NCBI GenBank assembly: GCA_025655575.1
Contig: JAHXIP010000004.1
Location: forward strand, 186,001 to 250,000
DNA from: Candidatus Thiodiazotropha sp. (ex Monitilora ramsayi)
GTDB lineage: Bacteria; Pseudomonadota; Gammaproteobacteria; Chromatiales; Chromatiaceae
Direction of reading: 5' to 3'
Length of the DNA: 64,000 nt
Position 1 is the stretch's first letter. Each line of letters opens with the position of its first letter. A model generated the notes under the pieces. The model made no database searches. It saw nothing but the letters and a program-made list of their open reading frames with translations, and had not been told where the DNA came from. The translations under genes and the position numbers were made by a program. Shown piece by piece: positions 1 through 11,323 of the stretch.

Positions 1-624
1 AAAAGCTGGCATTTCAAAAGGTTTGCGTTCCATGGCAACCTTGCGTCGCTCTTCCATCTGCTTCATAGCTTCTGCACGACGGGCTTCCATCTCTTTTACC
101 ATTTCGTCACGACGAGCCTTGGACTCTTCCATGCGCTTGGCGATTGCCTCTGGCATTTCGGGACGTGCCGGTGCAGTCGAGCCAAAGCGAGCCTGCATCT
201 GCTCACGCTGAGCTTCCATCTGCTCCTGCATGGCTTGTCTCTGAGCTTCCATGGCAGCAGTCGGGTCGGCGTTGAACTGCTCCGCATATTCGCGTTGTGC
301 AGCGACTGAGGCTTCAAAAGCCTTTTTTTGCTGCTCAGCGAAAGCCTTCTGCTGCTCGACCATGGCAGCCTGCTGCTCTTCGGTCATTACCGGCGCAGCA
401 TAAGGTGCATATCCATAGTAGGGGGCATCGTAGCCGTAACCACGACCGTAACCGCGGCCATAGCCGTCTGCACGTGCACTCATGTTGAATGAGAAGTCGA
501 AATCACCGGCGCCAAAACCGTCACCGAAGAAATCATCGCCCCAGTTGTTGCCCCACCAGGCATTTGCGCTGGCTGAAGCAGCGGTCATGGCAACGGCGGC
601 TGCAATTAGAGAAATCTTTTTCAT
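1..624 (-). CDS. sulfur globule protein-like secreted protein, partial (C-terminus outside window)
   Basis: Open from an ATG at 624 to the window edge (208 codons, no stop). The N-terminus is a Sec signal peptide ([17 protein letters not shown], cleavage near ASANA). Next is a Gly/Tyr/Trp/Asp-rich segment with [11 protein letters not shown] and repeated GYGRGYG, the composition of envelope proteins of periplasmic sulfur globules. From about residue 80 it changes to a charged Q/E/M/A/R-rich stretch (repeats such as MEAQREQM) predicted to form a long helix or coiled coil, which the short classical globule proteins lack. It shares the WWG start and an FSF-x-Gly-Tyr-Arg core with the next gene, so the two are tandem paralogues. 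Family assignment rests on composition and the paired arrangement. Confidence 0.7.
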   Translation of the reverse strand, partial: MKKISLIAAAVAMTAASASANAWWGNNWGDDFFGDGFGAGDFDFSFNMSARADGYGRGYGRGYGYDAPYYGYAPYAAPVMTEEQQAAMVEQQKAFAEQQKKAFEASVAAQREYAEQFNADPTAAMEAQRQAMQEQMEAQREQMQARFGSTAPARPEMPEAIAKRMEESKARRDEMVKEMEARRAEAMKQMEERRKVAMERKPFEMPAF

Positions 625-716
625 ATCTATTTACCTGAAAACTAAATGTCTGAATCCACGCTTGTTTTTTTCAGCACATCCTTGTGCAGTACATCTCCTA
701 TACGCTCTAATACTGC

Positions 717-1055
717 TTATTGGGCAGGTGCTGCCGGTGCAGCAGGAGCTGCAGGGGCGACAGGAGCGGCATAAGGATAGCCATAAGGTGCACCATAAGG
801 TGCGCCGTAACCGTAAGGACCATAACCATAACCGTCGTAACCACGGTAGTAGTTGTTGCCACGGCCATAGCCGGAACCACGGGCATTGCCACTAAAACCG
901 AAGCTGAAGTCACCGGAGCCATCACCCCAGCCGTCACCCCAACCATCGTTGCCCCAACCACGGTTACCATAGCCAGGACCACCCCACCATGCAGAAGCAG
1001 TAGCAGAAGCAGCGATCAGCGCAGCAGCAGCGGCAGCTTTAATGATCATTTTCAT
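717..1055 (-). CDS. sulfur globule family protein
   Basis: A 112-residue secreted protein. The signal peptide [22 protein letters not shown] is followed by [17 protein letters not shown], a [13 protein letters not shown] core, then Tyr/Gly/Pro-rich repeats ([19 protein letters not shown]) and an Ala-Pro tail. Low-complexity Gly/Tyr proteins with a Sec signal are typical of the coat of periplasmic elemental-sulfur globules in purple and colourless sulfur bacteria. GGAGAG at 1062-1067 sits about 6 nt before the ATG and supports this start. It lies just upstream of its longer paralogue on the same strand. The structural role is inferred, as there is no catalytic motif. Confidence 0.8.
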   Translation of the reverse strand: MKMIIKAAAAAALIAASATASAWWGGPGYGNRGWGNDGWGDGWGDGSGDFSFGFSGNARGSGYGRGNNYYRGYDGYGYGPYGYGAPYGAPYGYPYAAPVAPAAPAAPAAPAQ

Positions 1056-1243
1056 AATTCACTCTCCTCGAGATAGAATGTCATTTCAGTCTTGTTTGAG
1101 AAAGCGGATACAGCTAAGCCTTCGAAAGAAAGAATATTAGTATTTACTTAATTAAACAAATTGCTATTTTCAATTGTAAACTTTTCTTAAATAGCATTTA
1201 CCTAATAATCCATATTCAACGATCACCGATCGGTACGATCCCC

Positions 1244-2275
1244 ATGAAAATAACCATTACGCGACCTGATGACTGGCACCTTCACCTGCGAGACGACGAT
1301 GCCATGGCCGCAGTCGTGGCGCACAGTGCCGAGCGATTTGCTCGAGCCATTGTCATGCCGAATCTGAAGCCTCCCGTCACCACCACGGAGATGGCAATCG
1401 CTTATCGGCAACGCATCCTTTCCTCATTGCCAGCTGATACTGGGTTCGAGCCACTCATGACGCTTTATATGACGGATCGTCTGGATAGTGAGGAGATCAT
1501 CAGTGCCAAACAGAGCGGCATTGTGAAGGGGGTCAAACTCTATCCTGCCGGGGCAACCACGAATTCAGATGCCGGTGTCACTGATATCCGGAGGCTCTAT
1601 CCAGTACTGGAGACCATGCAGCGTGAAACGCTCCCGCTGCTCATCCATGCAGAAGTCACCGATAGTGATGTGGATGTATTCGATCGGGAGCGCGTTTTCA
1701 TCGACCGCCATCTTTCAGAGTTAAGCCGGTCATTTCCCGAACTTCCAATGGTTTTCGAGCACGTCACCACAAAAGAGGCCGTTGATTTCGTCAGGGAGAG
1801 CGAGGGACGTACGGCAGCAACCATCACAGTCCAGCATCTGATGTACAACCGAAACGCCATGTTGGCCGGTGCTATTCGCCCTCACTATTTTTGTCTGCCC
1901 ATTCTCAAACGAAACAGTCATCAACAGGCTTTGATTGAAGCGTCCACAAGCGGTGACCCACGTTTCTTTCTCGGCACTGACAGTGCGCCGCACCCTCAAC
2001 ATGCAAAGGAGTGCGCTTGCGGGTGCGCCGGTTGCTACACAGCGGACGCTGCCATTGAGCTCTATGCTGAAATCTTCGAACAGGCAGGCTCGCTGGACAA
2101 ACTGGAGGGATTTAGTAGCTTTTTTGGTGCTGATTTCTATGGCCTGCCAAGAAACAAGACATCAATCACGTTGGAAAAACAGCCGTGGGTGGTTCCTCAG
2201 AGCTATCCCTTTGGTAAGGACCAAGTCATCCCACTTGCTGCCGGAAAACAACTTCAGTGGCGGCTTGTTAATTAG
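1244..2275 (+). CDS. pyrC: dihydroorotase (class II)
   Basis: Catalyses reversible cyclisation of N-carbamoyl-L-aspartate to dihydroorotate, the third step of pyrimidine synthesis, in the cytosol. The 343 residues match the short class II (E. coli PyrC) form. Metal ligands are visible: HLH at residues 12-14, the probable carboxylated Lys98 in VKLYPAG, His135 in LLIHAEV, His173 in FEHVT, and Asp246 in GTDSAPH. The C-terminus is intact. It is divergent from the sulfur globule genes, with no close cotranscribed partner. The Shine-Dalgarno is weak, but the N-terminus aligns naturally with the family at this ATG. Confidence 0.96.
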   Translation: MKITITRPDDWHLHLRDDDAMAAVVAHSAERFARAIVMPNLKPPVTTTEMAIAYRQRILSSLPADTGFEPLMTLYMTDRLDSEEIISAKQSGIVKGVKLYPAGATTNSDAGVTDIRRLYPVLETMQRETLPLLIHAEVTDSDVDVFDRERVFIDRHLSELSRSFPELPMVFEHVTTKEAVDFVRESEGRTAATITVQHLMYNRNAMLAGAIRPHYFCLPILKRNSHQQALIEASTSGDPRFFLGTDSAPHPQHAKECACGCAGCYTADAAIELYAEIFEQAGSLDKLEGFSSFFGADFYGLPRNKTSITLEKQPWVVPQSYPFGKDQVIPLAAGKQLQWRLVN

Positions 2276-2320
2276 GACCTATTAACACTCATGGCTCAGC
2301 AATAACGCAGATGAAAGGCT

Positions 2321-3079
2321 TTACTCGTCAGAGCGTTCACTTGGAGGGTCATCAAAAAACACATCCTCTTCGAACAGGTCTTCATCCATCGATCCCTGCC
2401 CATCGTTGACGTCAGACTCGCGCTTCTGCAGATAGAATTCGCGCATGAATGAATAGCGATCAACAGCCGCTTCATCCAGTACATTCCCCGCCTCCAGCAG
2501 ATCGGCCCTTTTGTCCACCAGATTCAAGGTTACAAGCGTCCAATAGACACCTTTTGAGCTGTAGCTGACAGGATTCATATAAAAATCCCCAAACGTCCCG
2601 ACGAAGTCCCTTAAAGTTGTGGGACCCAAAAAAGGGATAACCAGAAACGGTTTATTGCCTACCCCCCAATAGCCTAGTGTCTGACCTAAGTCCTCTTTAT
2701 AGTTTGGCATACCCATATCGGACGCCACATCAAAAAAACCCAGTAACCCGATTGTGGTGTTGACACATACCCGCCCGACATCATTGAGCGCTCTGATAGG
2801 TTTAAGCTGAAAAAGATTATTAGCAGCGGAGGGGATATCCGCCAGATTACTGAAAAAGTTTGTAATCCCCTTATCCAACGGATCAGGCGTTACCTTTCGA
2901 TAGCCTTTCGCAACAGGTTTAGCCACCGCTTTATCGAATTCCTGGTTGAAGACATCGATTTTACGATTGGCCGCCTCTAGTGGATCTGAGGGATGACCGA
3001 AATCAATAGTGGCGCATCCGGATAACATCAGCAATACATATAGAGAGAATATCCCCCTACTCAAATAAACCGTTTTCAT
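2321..3079 (-). CDS. mlaA: outer-membrane lipid-asymmetry lipoprotein MlaA (VacJ)
   Basis: Outer-membrane lipoprotein that removes mislocalised phospholipids from the outer leaflet and passes them to the Mla pathway. A lipoprotein signal ends in lipobox LSGC (Cys22). The mature part carries the family start DPLEAANRKIDVFNQEFD, a DIPSAANNLFQLKP segment and FLGPTTLRD. It ends in a strongly acidic, probably disordered tail (residues 226-252, DEDLFEEDVFFDD), which I do not recall as a usual MlaA feature. No other mla genes are adjacent, so it is a stand-alone locus convergent with pyrC. Confidence 0.93.
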   Translation of the reverse strand: MKTVYLSRGIFSLYVLLMLSGCATIDFGHPSDPLEAANRKIDVFNQEFDKAVAKPVAKGYRKVTPDPLDKGITNFFSNLADIPSAANNLFQLKPIRALNDVGRVCVNTTIGLLGFFDVASDMGMPNYKEDLGQTLGYWGVGNKPFLVIPFLGPTTLRDFVGTFGDFYMNPVSYSSKGVYWTLVTLNLVDKRADLLEAGNVLDEAAVDRYSFMREFYLQKRESDVNDGQGSMDEDLFEEDVFFDDPPSERSDE

Positions 3080-3220
3080 CAGACCGCCGTCGCCCCAACA
3101 TTTAGATGACCTTCACTCGACCCGACATGATAGCAGTGATTTCCACAAATCGAAAAAGTGTTATAAACCCTGGATGTCACGGCATTCGTAAAATACTGAC
3201 TGATTCTTTATGCTTGCAGC

Positions 3221-3871
3221 ATGAATAAAGTGACTTACAACAGTGCTATCTCAAAACGATTTCGGGGCTACCTACCAGTGGTCGTGGATGTGGAAACAGG
3301 CGGGTTCGATGCGAAAAGTGACGCCCTTCTTGAAATTGCAGCCACGACGATCAGGATGGATGAGGCAGGATTGCTTCATCCGGCCGAAACCCATGCATAC
3401 CATATACAGCCGTTCGAAGGGGCAAACATAGATCCGAAGGCACTAGAGTTTAATGGTATAGATCCCGATCACCCTTTCCGCGATGCGCAACCGGAAGATG
3501 AAGCCCTGCGATCGCTCTTCTCCCCCATTCGTAAAGCTGTCAAGGCGAGTAGTTGCAAACGCGCCATTTTGGTTGGGCACAATGCCTTTTTTGACCTTGG
3601 GTTTCTCAATGCCGCCGTTGAACGTTGCGGCATCAAGAGAAATCCTTTTCACCCCTTCAGTACTTTTGACACCGTCAGCCTTGCGGGTCTGGCATATGGT
3701 GAGACTGTGCTGGCCAAGGCGGCTCAATCAGCGGATCTAAAGTGGGATAGCAGCGAAGCCCATTCAGCGATTTATGATACCGAGCAGACGGCCCGACTCT
3801 TCTGCATCATCGTCAACGATTGGCAGAATAAGAATCCTGAACAAACCTGGCAGAATAAGGCTGAAGAGTGA
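3221..3871 (+). CDS. rnt: ribonuclease T
   Basis: 3'-5' exoribonuclease that trims the 3' ends of tRNA and other stable RNAs. The DEDDh exonuclease fold is complete: Asp23 and Glu25 in VDVETGG, Asp125 in GHNAFFD, His181 and Asp186 in [10 protein letters not shown]. The 216 residues match the family. A strong bidirectional terminator starts 14 bases after the stop codon, so it appears monocistronic on this side. Confidence 0.95.
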   Translation: MNKVTYNSAISKRFRGYLPVVVDVETGGFDAKSDALLEIAATTIRMDEAGLLHPAETHAYHIQPFEGANIDPKALEFNGIDPDHPFRDAQPEDEALRSLFSPIRKAVKASSCKRAILVGHNAFFDLGFLNAAVERCGIKRNPFHPFSTFDTVSLAGLAYGETVLAKAAQSADLKWDSSEAHSAIYDTEQTARLFCIIVNDWQNKNPEQTWQNKAEE

Positions 3872-3884
3872 TATAGAAAAAAAT

Positions 3885-3909
3885 GCCCGGCAGATGCCGG
3901 GCGTTTTTT
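3885..3909. terminator. bidirectional rho-independent terminator between rnt and fba
   Basis: GCCCGGC (3885-3891), loop AGAT, GCCGGGC (3896-3902), with a T run on the plus side and an A run on the left flank that becomes a T run on the minus strand. It can therefore end both rnt and the fba-terminated carbon operon. Confidence 0.92.
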
Positions 3910-3953
3910 AAACAAAAGCCGGGTGACGGACCGTCACCCCGATATTACAGTGA

Positions 3954-5018
3954 TCAGTTGATTTTTGGATCAAGCTCACCGCTGTCATAACGCTTCTGCA
4001 TATCTTCCAAAGAGATCGGTGTAATCTTATCCGCCATGCCCGCAGAACCGAAAGCTTCATAGCGGGATTTACAGATATCCGCCATCGCCTTGGTTGCCTC
4101 TTTGAGGAACTTACGCGGATCAAAGTTGGCCTTGTTGTCATTCAGGTGTTTACGGACCGATCCGGTAGACGCCATACGCAGATCGGTATCGATATTGACC
4201 TTACGCACACCGTGTTTGATACCTTCAACAATCTCTTCCACCGGTACGCCATAGGTCTCACCCATGTCGCCACCGTACTCGTTTATGATCGCCAGCCAAT
4301 CCTGTGGCACTGAAGAGGAGCCATGCATCACCAGATGGGTATCCGGGATACGGGCATGAATCTCTTTGACACGCTGGATGGCAAGGATGTCACCTGTCGG
4401 TGGACGGGTGAATTTGTATGCACCGTGGGAGGTCCCGATAGCGATGGCCAGGGCATCCGCACCGGTCTTTTTCACGAAGTCGGCCGCTTCATCAGGATCA
4501 GTCAACAACTGACTGTGATCCAGGGTGCCTTCGGCGCCAACACCGTCTTCCTCACCCGCCTGGCCTGTCTCCAAGGAGCCCAGGCAACCCAGCTCACCCT
4601 CGACGGAGACACCACCCGCATGGGCCATCTCCACCACTTTGGCAGTCACTTCCACATTGTACTCATAGGATGACGGTGTCTTGCCGTCGGTCATCAGCGA
4701 GCCATCCATCATGACGGATGAGAAGCCGGACTGAATGGAACGCAGGCAGATAGCCGGAGATGTGCCATGATCCTGATGCATACAGACTGGAATATGAGGA
4801 TACATTTCAGTTGCTGCAATTATCAGATGACGCAGGAAAGGTTCACCCGCATAGGAGCGGGCACCAGCCGAGCCCTGCAGAATAACTGGGCTGTTGGTCG
4901 CATCGGCAGCTTGCATGATGGCATGCACCTGCTCCATGTTGTTGACGTTGAACGCCGGCAGACCGTAGCCGTGTTCTGCGGCATGATCGAGAAGTTGGCG
5001 CAGGGAAATCAGAGCCAT
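3954..5018 (-). CDS. fba: fructose-bisphosphate aldolase, class II (Calvin-cycle type)
   Basis: Zinc-dependent reversible condensation of glyceraldehyde-3-phosphate and dihydroxyacetone phosphate to fructose-1,6-bisphosphate; enzymes of this subclass often also act on sedoheptulose-1,7-bisphosphate. Residues 76-85 contain [10 protein letters not shown] with the Asp83/His84 pair, followed by [10 protein letters not shown], the EGELGCLG segment and the C-terminal VNIDTDLR phosphate-binding loop. The 354 residues match the CbbA/class IIB form. It is last in the minus-strand block tkt-gap-pgk-pyk-fba, consistent with shared glycolytic and CO2-fixing use. Confidence 0.95.
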   Translation of the reverse strand: MALISLRQLLDHAAEHGYGLPAFNVNNMEQVHAIMQAADATNSPVILQGSAGARSYAGEPFLRHLIIAATEMYPHIPVCMHQDHGTSPAICLRSIQSGFSSVMMDGSLMTDGKTPSSYEYNVEVTAKVVEMAHAGGVSVEGELGCLGSLETGQAGEEDGVGAEGTLDHSQLLTDPDEAADFVKKTGADALAIAIGTSHGAYKFTRPPTGDILAIQRVKEIHARIPDTHLVMHGSSSVPQDWLAIINEYGGDMGETYGVPVEEIVEGIKHGVRKVNIDTDLRMASTGSVRKHLNDNKANFDPRKFLKEATKAMADICKSRYEAFGSAGMADKITPISLEDMQKRYDSGELDPKIN

Positions 5019-5070
5019 GATAGCCTCCTTGGGTTTGTGTCTTTACTCATTATCAACTGTGGGAACACCA

Positions 5071-6534
5071 TCAGGCGTCTCCCTCATTCAATTTGTCAGC
5101 CAGCACATGCTCACCGACTCTCATTACTTTCATAATATTCGTCTGACCCTCCACACCGGAACGGTCACCCTTGGTGATGATCACCAAGTCGCTCTCGCGG
5201 ACTTCACCACGACGCAGCAGTTCGTCAATGACTTCTTCATTGACCTGATCCACATCAGTGCTGGCGACATCGAAACTCACCGGATAGACACCCCGATACA
5301 GGGTTACCTTGCGTCGGGTATGTACGTGTCGCGTCAAGGCATAGATGGGAATATCCGAACTGATACGCGACATCCACTTCACCGTTGAACCCGACTCCGT
5401 CAAGGCAGCAATCGCCTTCACTCCGAGATGATTGGCGGTATACATAGTGGCCATCGCGATCGCTTCATCCACCCGTCCGAATACGGTATCGAGTCTGTGA
5501 TGAGAACGTCTTGCGGTACTTTGCTTCTCAGCCTCGAGGCAGACTCTGTCCATTGCCTCGATCACTTTATGAGGGTACCTGCCTACCGAAGTTTCGGCGG
5601 AAAGCATCACTGCATCAGTACCATCAAGCACTGCATTGGCCACATCAAAAACCTCAGCACGTGTGGGGATCGGGCTCTCAATCATCGATTGCATCATCTG
5701 AGTCGCAGTGATGACAACACAATTCATCTCCCGAGCCTTTTTGATCAGTTCTTTCTGAACGGCCGGCAGCTCGGCATCACCGATCTCTACACCCAGATCA
5801 CCTCGCGCCACCATGATGGCATCGGAAGCCTGGATGATCTCCGCAATACAATCCAAAGCCTCAGCACGTTCAATCTTCGCCACGATACCGCCGTGCCCCC
5901 CAGCCTCTTCCAGGAGACTGCGAGCTTCAATAACATCCTCGGCGCTACGCACAAATGAAACGGCGAGATAATCAGCATCGATTTCCGCGGCAAACTGTAT
6001 GTCCGCTCTGTCCTTGTCTGTCAGTGCTGGAGCAGAGAGTCCGCCCCCCTGCTTATTGATGCCCTTGTTATTGGATAGCTTGCCTCCGACCACCACTTTG
6101 CAACGGATTTCGTTACCTTCCACTTCGCAGACCCATAGCACAATGGCGCCGTCGTCCAACAACAGGGTATCGCCGCGGGCTACGTCTTTGACCAGTTCAG
6201 GATAGGTGAGACCAACACGTTCTTGATCACCGGCATTCAGTGCACAATCTGCGTCAAGAATAAATTCCCCATTCTCTTCCAGCTGCACGGCACCCTGCTT
6301 AAACTTGCCGATACGGATCTTCGGTCCCTGCAGATCAGCCAATACGCCGATTTGTCTGCCGCAAGCTCTTGCCCGGTTACGAATACGCTCTGCCCGTTGA
6401 TGCTGTGACTCGTGGACATCGTGCGAAAGATTGAGACGGACCACGTCCACCCCGGCATGGATAAGCTTGTCCAGCACCTTGGGATCGTCAGTCGCCGGTC
6501 CCAGCGTCGCCACAATTTTTGTTCGTCTTGGCAT
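5071..6534 (-). CDS. pyk: pyruvate kinase
   Basis: Transfers phosphate from phosphoenolpyruvate to ADP. The family start RRTKIVATLGPAT is present, with RLNLSHD, the substrate/metal loop VAKIERAEA, and the signature MVARGDLGVE. The C-terminal domain carries the TESGSTVKWMSR allosteric region and SDLVIITKGDR. The length of 487 residues is normal. It sits 52 bp upstream of fba and 78 bp downstream of pgk, so cotranscription is likely. In an autotroph it acts at the exit from the Calvin/glycolytic pool. Confidence 0.96.
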   Translation of the reverse strand: MPRRTKIVATLGPATDDPKVLDKLIHAGVDVVRLNLSHDVHESQHQRAERIRNRARACGRQIGVLADLQGPKIRIGKFKQGAVQLEENGEFILDADCALNAGDQERVGLTYPELVKDVARGDTLLLDDGAIVLWVCEVEGNEIRCKVVVGGKLSNNKGINKQGGGLSAPALTDKDRADIQFAAEIDADYLAVSFVRSAEDVIEARSLLEEAGGHGGIVAKIERAEALDCIAEIIQASDAIMVARGDLGVEIGDAELPAVQKELIKKAREMNCVVITATQMMQSMIESPIPTRAEVFDVANAVLDGTDAVMLSAETSVGRYPHKVIEAMDRVCLEAEKQSTARRSHHRLDTVFGRVDEAIAMATMYTANHLGVKAIAALTESGSTVKWMSRISSDIPIYALTRHVHTRRKVTLYRGVYPVSFDVASTDVDQVNEEVIDELLRRGEVRESDLVIITKGDRSGVEGQTNIMKVMRVGEHVLADKLNEGDA

Positions 6535-6612
6535 ACAGCTCCAATTAATATTCAGTGCATGGTCTACCGGCCGGGAGCATCCCGACCGTGATGCGAATCA
6601 TCAGTCTGAGGC

Positions 6613-7794
6613 TTATTCGGCCGCCCTGCCCTCGAGCATCGCCACCGCAGGCAACGTTTTGCCCTCAAGGTACTCAAGAAATGCACCACCGGCAGTCGAG
6701 ATGTATGAGACCTTGTCGTAGATGTCATATTTCTGGATCGCTGCGATAGTGTCTCCACCGCCCGCCAGGGAAAAACCTGCCGATTCGGCAATTGCCATGG
6801 ATACGGTTTTTGTACCTTCGCCGAATTGATCGAATTCAAAGACACCGACAGGACCGTTCCAGACAATCGTACCTGCCTGCTTAATGATCTCAGCCAACTC
6901 ATTGGCGCTATCTGGACCGATATCGAAAATCATCTCATCGTCAGCCACATCGCCCGCTCCCTTGAGCACCGCGGGTTCGTCTTCCGCAAAATTCTTCCCA
7001 ACCACCACATCGGTGGCAATAGGAATATTGGCGCCACGGGCCTTCATCTTTTCAATCAACGCCTGAGCGGTCGGCACCAAATCGTCCTCGCAGAGCGACT
7101 TACCGACATTGTTGCCCATAGCCTTGAGGAAGGTATTGGCGATACCGCCACCCACTACCAGCTGATCGACCTTCTCTGAAAGGGCCTCCAGCACGGTCAG
7201 TTTGGTCGATACCTTGGAACCGCCTACGATGGCAACCATCGGTCGAGCCGGGTTCGCCAGGGCCTTGGCCAGGTTATCCAACTCGCTGGCCAACAACAGG
7301 CCGGCACAGGCAGTCGCTGCAAATTTACCGGCACCGTGTGTGGATGCCTGGGCGCGATGAGCGGTACCAAATGCATCCATCACATAGACATCACAGAGTG
7401 CTGCGTACTTTTTTGCCAGCGCTTCATTGTCCTTCTTTTCACCGGCATTGAAACGAACATTCTCCAACAAGACGGCTTCGCCATCTGCCACATCAAAGCC
7501 ACCATCCAGATAGTCCTTGATCAAACGTACGGTCTTACCCATCTTGGCCGACATATCATCGGCAATGGGCGCCATGGAATTCTCTTCTGAATAGACACCC
7601 TCTTCCGGCCTGCCACGATGTGACATGACCATCACTTTGGCGCCCGCCTTGACGCAATGCTCGATGGTAGGCATAGAGGCGCTGATCCGCGCATCCGAGG
7701 TCACCTTGCCGTCTTTGACAGGTACATTGAGATCAGCGCGGATCAATACGCGCTTACCGGCAAGATCAAGATCAGTCAGCTTGATGAAAGACAT
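6613..7794 (-). CDS. pgk: phosphoglycerate kinase
   Basis: Reversibly phosphorylates 3-phosphoglycerate with ATP, serving glycolysis and the reductive step of the Calvin cycle. The N-terminal [19 protein letters not shown], the hinge/nucleotide segments [13 protein letters not shown] and WNGPVGVFE, and the C-terminal GGGDTIAAI motif are all visible. The 393 residues are full length. A 158-bp spacer separates it from the upstream gap gene and contains an AT-rich inverted repeat, which may modulate readthrough. Confidence 0.97.
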   Translation of the reverse strand: MSFIKLTDLDLAGKRVLIRADLNVPVKDGKVTSDARISASMPTIEHCVKAGAKVMVMSHRGRPEEGVYSEENSMAPIADDMSAKMGKTVRLIKDYLDGGFDVADGEAVLLENVRFNAGEKKDNEALAKKYAALCDVYVMDAFGTAHRAQASTHGAGKFAATACAGLLLASELDNLAKALANPARPMVAIVGGSKVSTKLTVLEALSEKVDQLVVGGGIANTFLKAMGNNVGKSLCEDDLVPTAQALIEKMKARGANIPIATDVVVGKNFAEDEPAVLKGAGDVADDEMIFDIGPDSANELAEIIKQAGTIVWNGPVGVFEFDQFGEGTKTVSMAIAESAGFSLAGGGDTIAAIQKYDIYDKVSYISTAGGAFLEYLEGKTLPAVAMLEGRAAE

Positions 7795-7823
7795 AACGAA
7801 CTCCTGCGTCGATTCTAATTTTG

Positions 7824-7904
7824 AATTGTGAATTTTGAGTTATGAATTTATTAATAGACCTGCAATACAGGTACAGACCAATTCATAATTCAAAATTCAT
7901 AATT
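7824..7904. repeat. AT-rich imperfect inverted repeat (hairpin-forming), related to the metK-downstream copy
   Basis: A 25-bp arm at 7824-7848 is the near-perfect reverse complement of 7880-7904 (two mismatches). The intervening 31 bp hold a small CCTG/CAGG hairpin. The left-arm sequence recurs almost unchanged at 13231-13260 downstream of metK, so this looks like a dispersed intergenic element. It lies between gap and pgk. Confidence 0.7.
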
Positions 7905-7952
7905 GCGGAGTGCTGAGGCGGACCACGTCCGCCTCAGCACTTTGGCACTTAC

Positions 7953-8987
<1,035 letters not shown>

Positions 8988-9036
8988 CTAGAAAAATCGG
9001 TTGTTAGAGGGCGCATAACGCGCCCCCATAGAGATC

Positions 9037-11025
9037 TCAGGCAGAAACCTCATTGATCGCTGCAGTCACATTCTCAGCCGTAAAGCCAAACGCCTTGAAC
9101 AGCTCACCGGCCGGTGCAGACTCACCAAAATGGTTGATACCGATCACCTTGCCATTGAGGCCGGCATACTTGTACCAACCATCGGTCACGGCCGCTTCAA
9201 CCACGACACGCGCAGTCACATTCGAAGGCAACACGGACTCTTTGTAGGCAGCATCCTGCTCATCGAAGGCCTTGGTGTTGGGCATGGAGACAACACGTAC
9301 TTTCTTGTCTGAATCAGCGGCAGCTTTCACCGCAAGATCCACTTCAGAGCCGGTCGCGATGACGATCGCATCCGGTGTGCCGTCACAATCGACGATGACA
9401 TAACCGCCTTTGGCGATATTGGCAATCTGCTCATCCGTACGCGCCTGATGGGCGAGGCCCTGGCGAGAGAAGATCAGGCAGGTGGGACCGTCGGATTTCT
9501 CGACGGCTGCTTTCCAGGCAACCGCAGTCTCGACCGCGTCACAGGGGCGCCAGACATCCATATTCGGAATCATGCGCAGCGTGGGGATCTGCTCCACAGG
9601 CTGATGGGTCGGACCATCTTCACCCAGACCGATAGAGTCATGGGTATAGACAAAAATCGACTGCAGCTTCATCAGAGATGCCATGCGCAGTGCATTACGC
9701 GCATATTCGGAAAACATCAGGAAGGTGCCGCCATAAGGGATGAAACCGCCATGCAGTGCAGCGCCGTTCATGATGGCGGACATACCGAATTCACGCACAC
9801 CATATGAGAGGTAGTTTCCGTCCGCATTACCATCGGTAATCGATTTGGACCCCGACCAGGCAGTCAGATTGGATGGGGTCAAGTCGGCTGAACCACCAAG
9901 GAACTCAGGTAGTAGGGGACCATAACCGTTGAGTGCGTTCTGGGAGGCCTTACGGGTAGCCGGCGATTCGGCCTTGGCATTAACCTCTGCAATGAACTTG
10001 GCTGACCCTTCCGCCCAATCAGCCGGCAGCTCACCCGCCATGCGTCGCTTGAATTCTGCAGCGAGTTCCGGAAAAGCGCTCTCGTAGGCGGCAAATTTGT
10101 CATTCCATGCGCTCTCAGCATCACTACCGGCAGCTTTGGCATCCCAACCCGCGTAGATGTCAGCAGGAACCACAAAAGGCTCATGGGTCCAACCCAGTTG
10201 TTCGCGGGTCGCGGTAATCTCTTCAGCACCCAACGGCGCACCATGACAATCATGGCTACCGGCCAGGTTCGGCGATCCAAAACCGATGGTGGTTTTGCAG
10301 CAGATCAGGCTCGGCTTGTTGCCCTCAGCCTTGGCAGCCTCGATCGCCTGATTGATGGCATCGGCATCATGGCCGTCCACATCACGGATTACCTGCCAGC
10401 CATAGGATTCGAAACGGGCCGGGGTGTTATCGGTAAACCAGCCTTCTGTCTCACCGTCGATACTGATGCCGTTATCATCCCAGAAAGCGATCAGCTTACC
10501 CAGACCCAGGGTGCCCGCAAAGGAGCAGGCTTCATGGGAGATACCCTCCATCATGCAGCCGTCACCCAGGAAGACATAGGTATTGTGATCGACCACTTCG
10601 TGGCCTGGCTTATTGAATTGAGCCGCCAGGGTCTTTTCCGCCAAAGCCATGCCGACACCATTGGTAATACCCTGGCCCAAAGGACCGGTGGTGGTCTCGA
10701 CACCGGGCGCATAACCGTACTCGGGATGGCCCGGGGTCTTGGAATGCAACTGGCGGAAGCTCTTCAGGTCGTCGACGGACAGTTCGTAACCTGTCAGGTG
10801 CAACAACGAATAGATCAGCATGGAGCCATGACCGTTGGAGAGAACGAAACGGTCTCTATCTGCCCAATCCGGGTTAGCCGGGTTGTGCTTCATGTGGCTG
10901 TTCCACAGTACCTCTGCGATATCGGCCATACCCATGGGCGCACCCGGGTGGCCTGAATTGGCTTTCTGTACCGCATCCATACTCAGCGCACGAATGGCAT
11001 TGGCAAGTTCTCTGCGTGAGGACAT
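9037..11025 (-). CDS. tkt: transketolase
   Basis: Thiamine-diphosphate enzyme moving two-carbon units between sugar phosphates in the pentose-phosphate and Calvin cycles. Visible motifs are the N-terminal [15 protein letters not shown], the ThDP/Mg motif GDGCMMEG, the pyrimidine-domain [19 protein letters not shown], and the C-terminal ATGSEVDLA. The length of 662 residues is typical. It is the first gene of the minus-strand carbon block. GAGGGG lies about 6 bases before the ATG at 11025. Confidence 0.97.
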   Translation of the reverse strand: MSSRRELANAIRALSMDAVQKANSGHPGAPMGMADIAEVLWNSHMKHNPANPDWADRDRFVLSNGHGSMLIYSLLHLTGYELSVDDLKSFRQLHSKTPGHPEYGYAPGVETTTGPLGQGITNGVGMALAEKTLAAQFNKPGHEVVDHNTYVFLGDGCMMEGISHEACSFAGTLGLGKLIAFWDDNGISIDGETEGWFTDNTPARFESYGWQVIRDVDGHDADAINQAIEAAKAEGNKPSLICCKTTIGFGSPNLAGSHDCHGAPLGAEEITATREQLGWTHEPFVVPADIYAGWDAKAAGSDAESAWNDKFAAYESAFPELAAEFKRRMAGELPADWAEGSAKFIAEVNAKAESPATRKASQNALNGYGPLLPEFLGGSADLTPSNLTAWSGSKSITDGNADGNYLSYGVREFGMSAIMNGAALHGGFIPYGGTFLMFSEYARNALRMASLMKLQSIFVYTHDSIGLGEDGPTHQPVEQIPTLRMIPNMDVWRPCDAVETAVAWKAAVEKSDGPTCLIFSRQGLAHQARTDEQIANIAKGGYVIVDCDGTPDAIVIATGSEVDLAVKAAADSDKKVRVVSMPNTKAFDEQDAAYKESVLPSNVTARVVVEAAVTDGWYKYAGLNGKVIGINHFGESAPAGELFKAFGFTAENVTAAINEVSA

Positions 11026-11323
11026 TGGCCCCTCCTGAATGTAAATGACTAATTTCTGTTCTGAATCAGGTTAAATATTTTGCATGGCGGTGAACCGCCG
11101 GATTCTTCTCTGCAAATTCCCCATTGCTGTGGGTAGGTTGATCCACTGATGCTGATTGTTCTTTGTTAACCCCAAGTCGCACCGTGTATTCCTAACGGAC
11201 AAAGGTGGACTATTCTGACCTAAGGGATAGAGCCGGGCAAAATAGCTGCCTTTATGGGGGCAATAAGCTAGCTTGATGGAAAATCCTAATATCCTAATAA
11301 ACTAAATACTTTCAGTAGCTTGG
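11026..11323. other. intergenic leader region upstream of tkt, no gene seen
   Basis: 298 bp without a convincing coding frame. It holds a small GGCGG-TGAA-CCGCC hairpin at 11086-11099 in the tkt leader and a terminator-like hairpin at 11239-11270. The tkt promoter must lie here, but I cannot pick a clear -35/-10 pair. Confidence 0.5.
11239..11270 (-). terminator. weak rho-independent terminator candidate after the redoxin-like gene
   Basis: On the minus strand TAGCT and GCC pair with GGC and AGCTA around a 4-nt internal bulge, followed directly by TTTT (11239-11242). It sits about 50 bp after the stop of the redoxin-like gene. The bulge makes this a moderate call. Confidence 0.4.

Noticed and set aside
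625..716. Terminator after the 112-residue sulfur globule gene
   Set aside because: A short GCACA/TGTGC stem exists, but the adjacent T run is on the wrong strand for that gene's direction.
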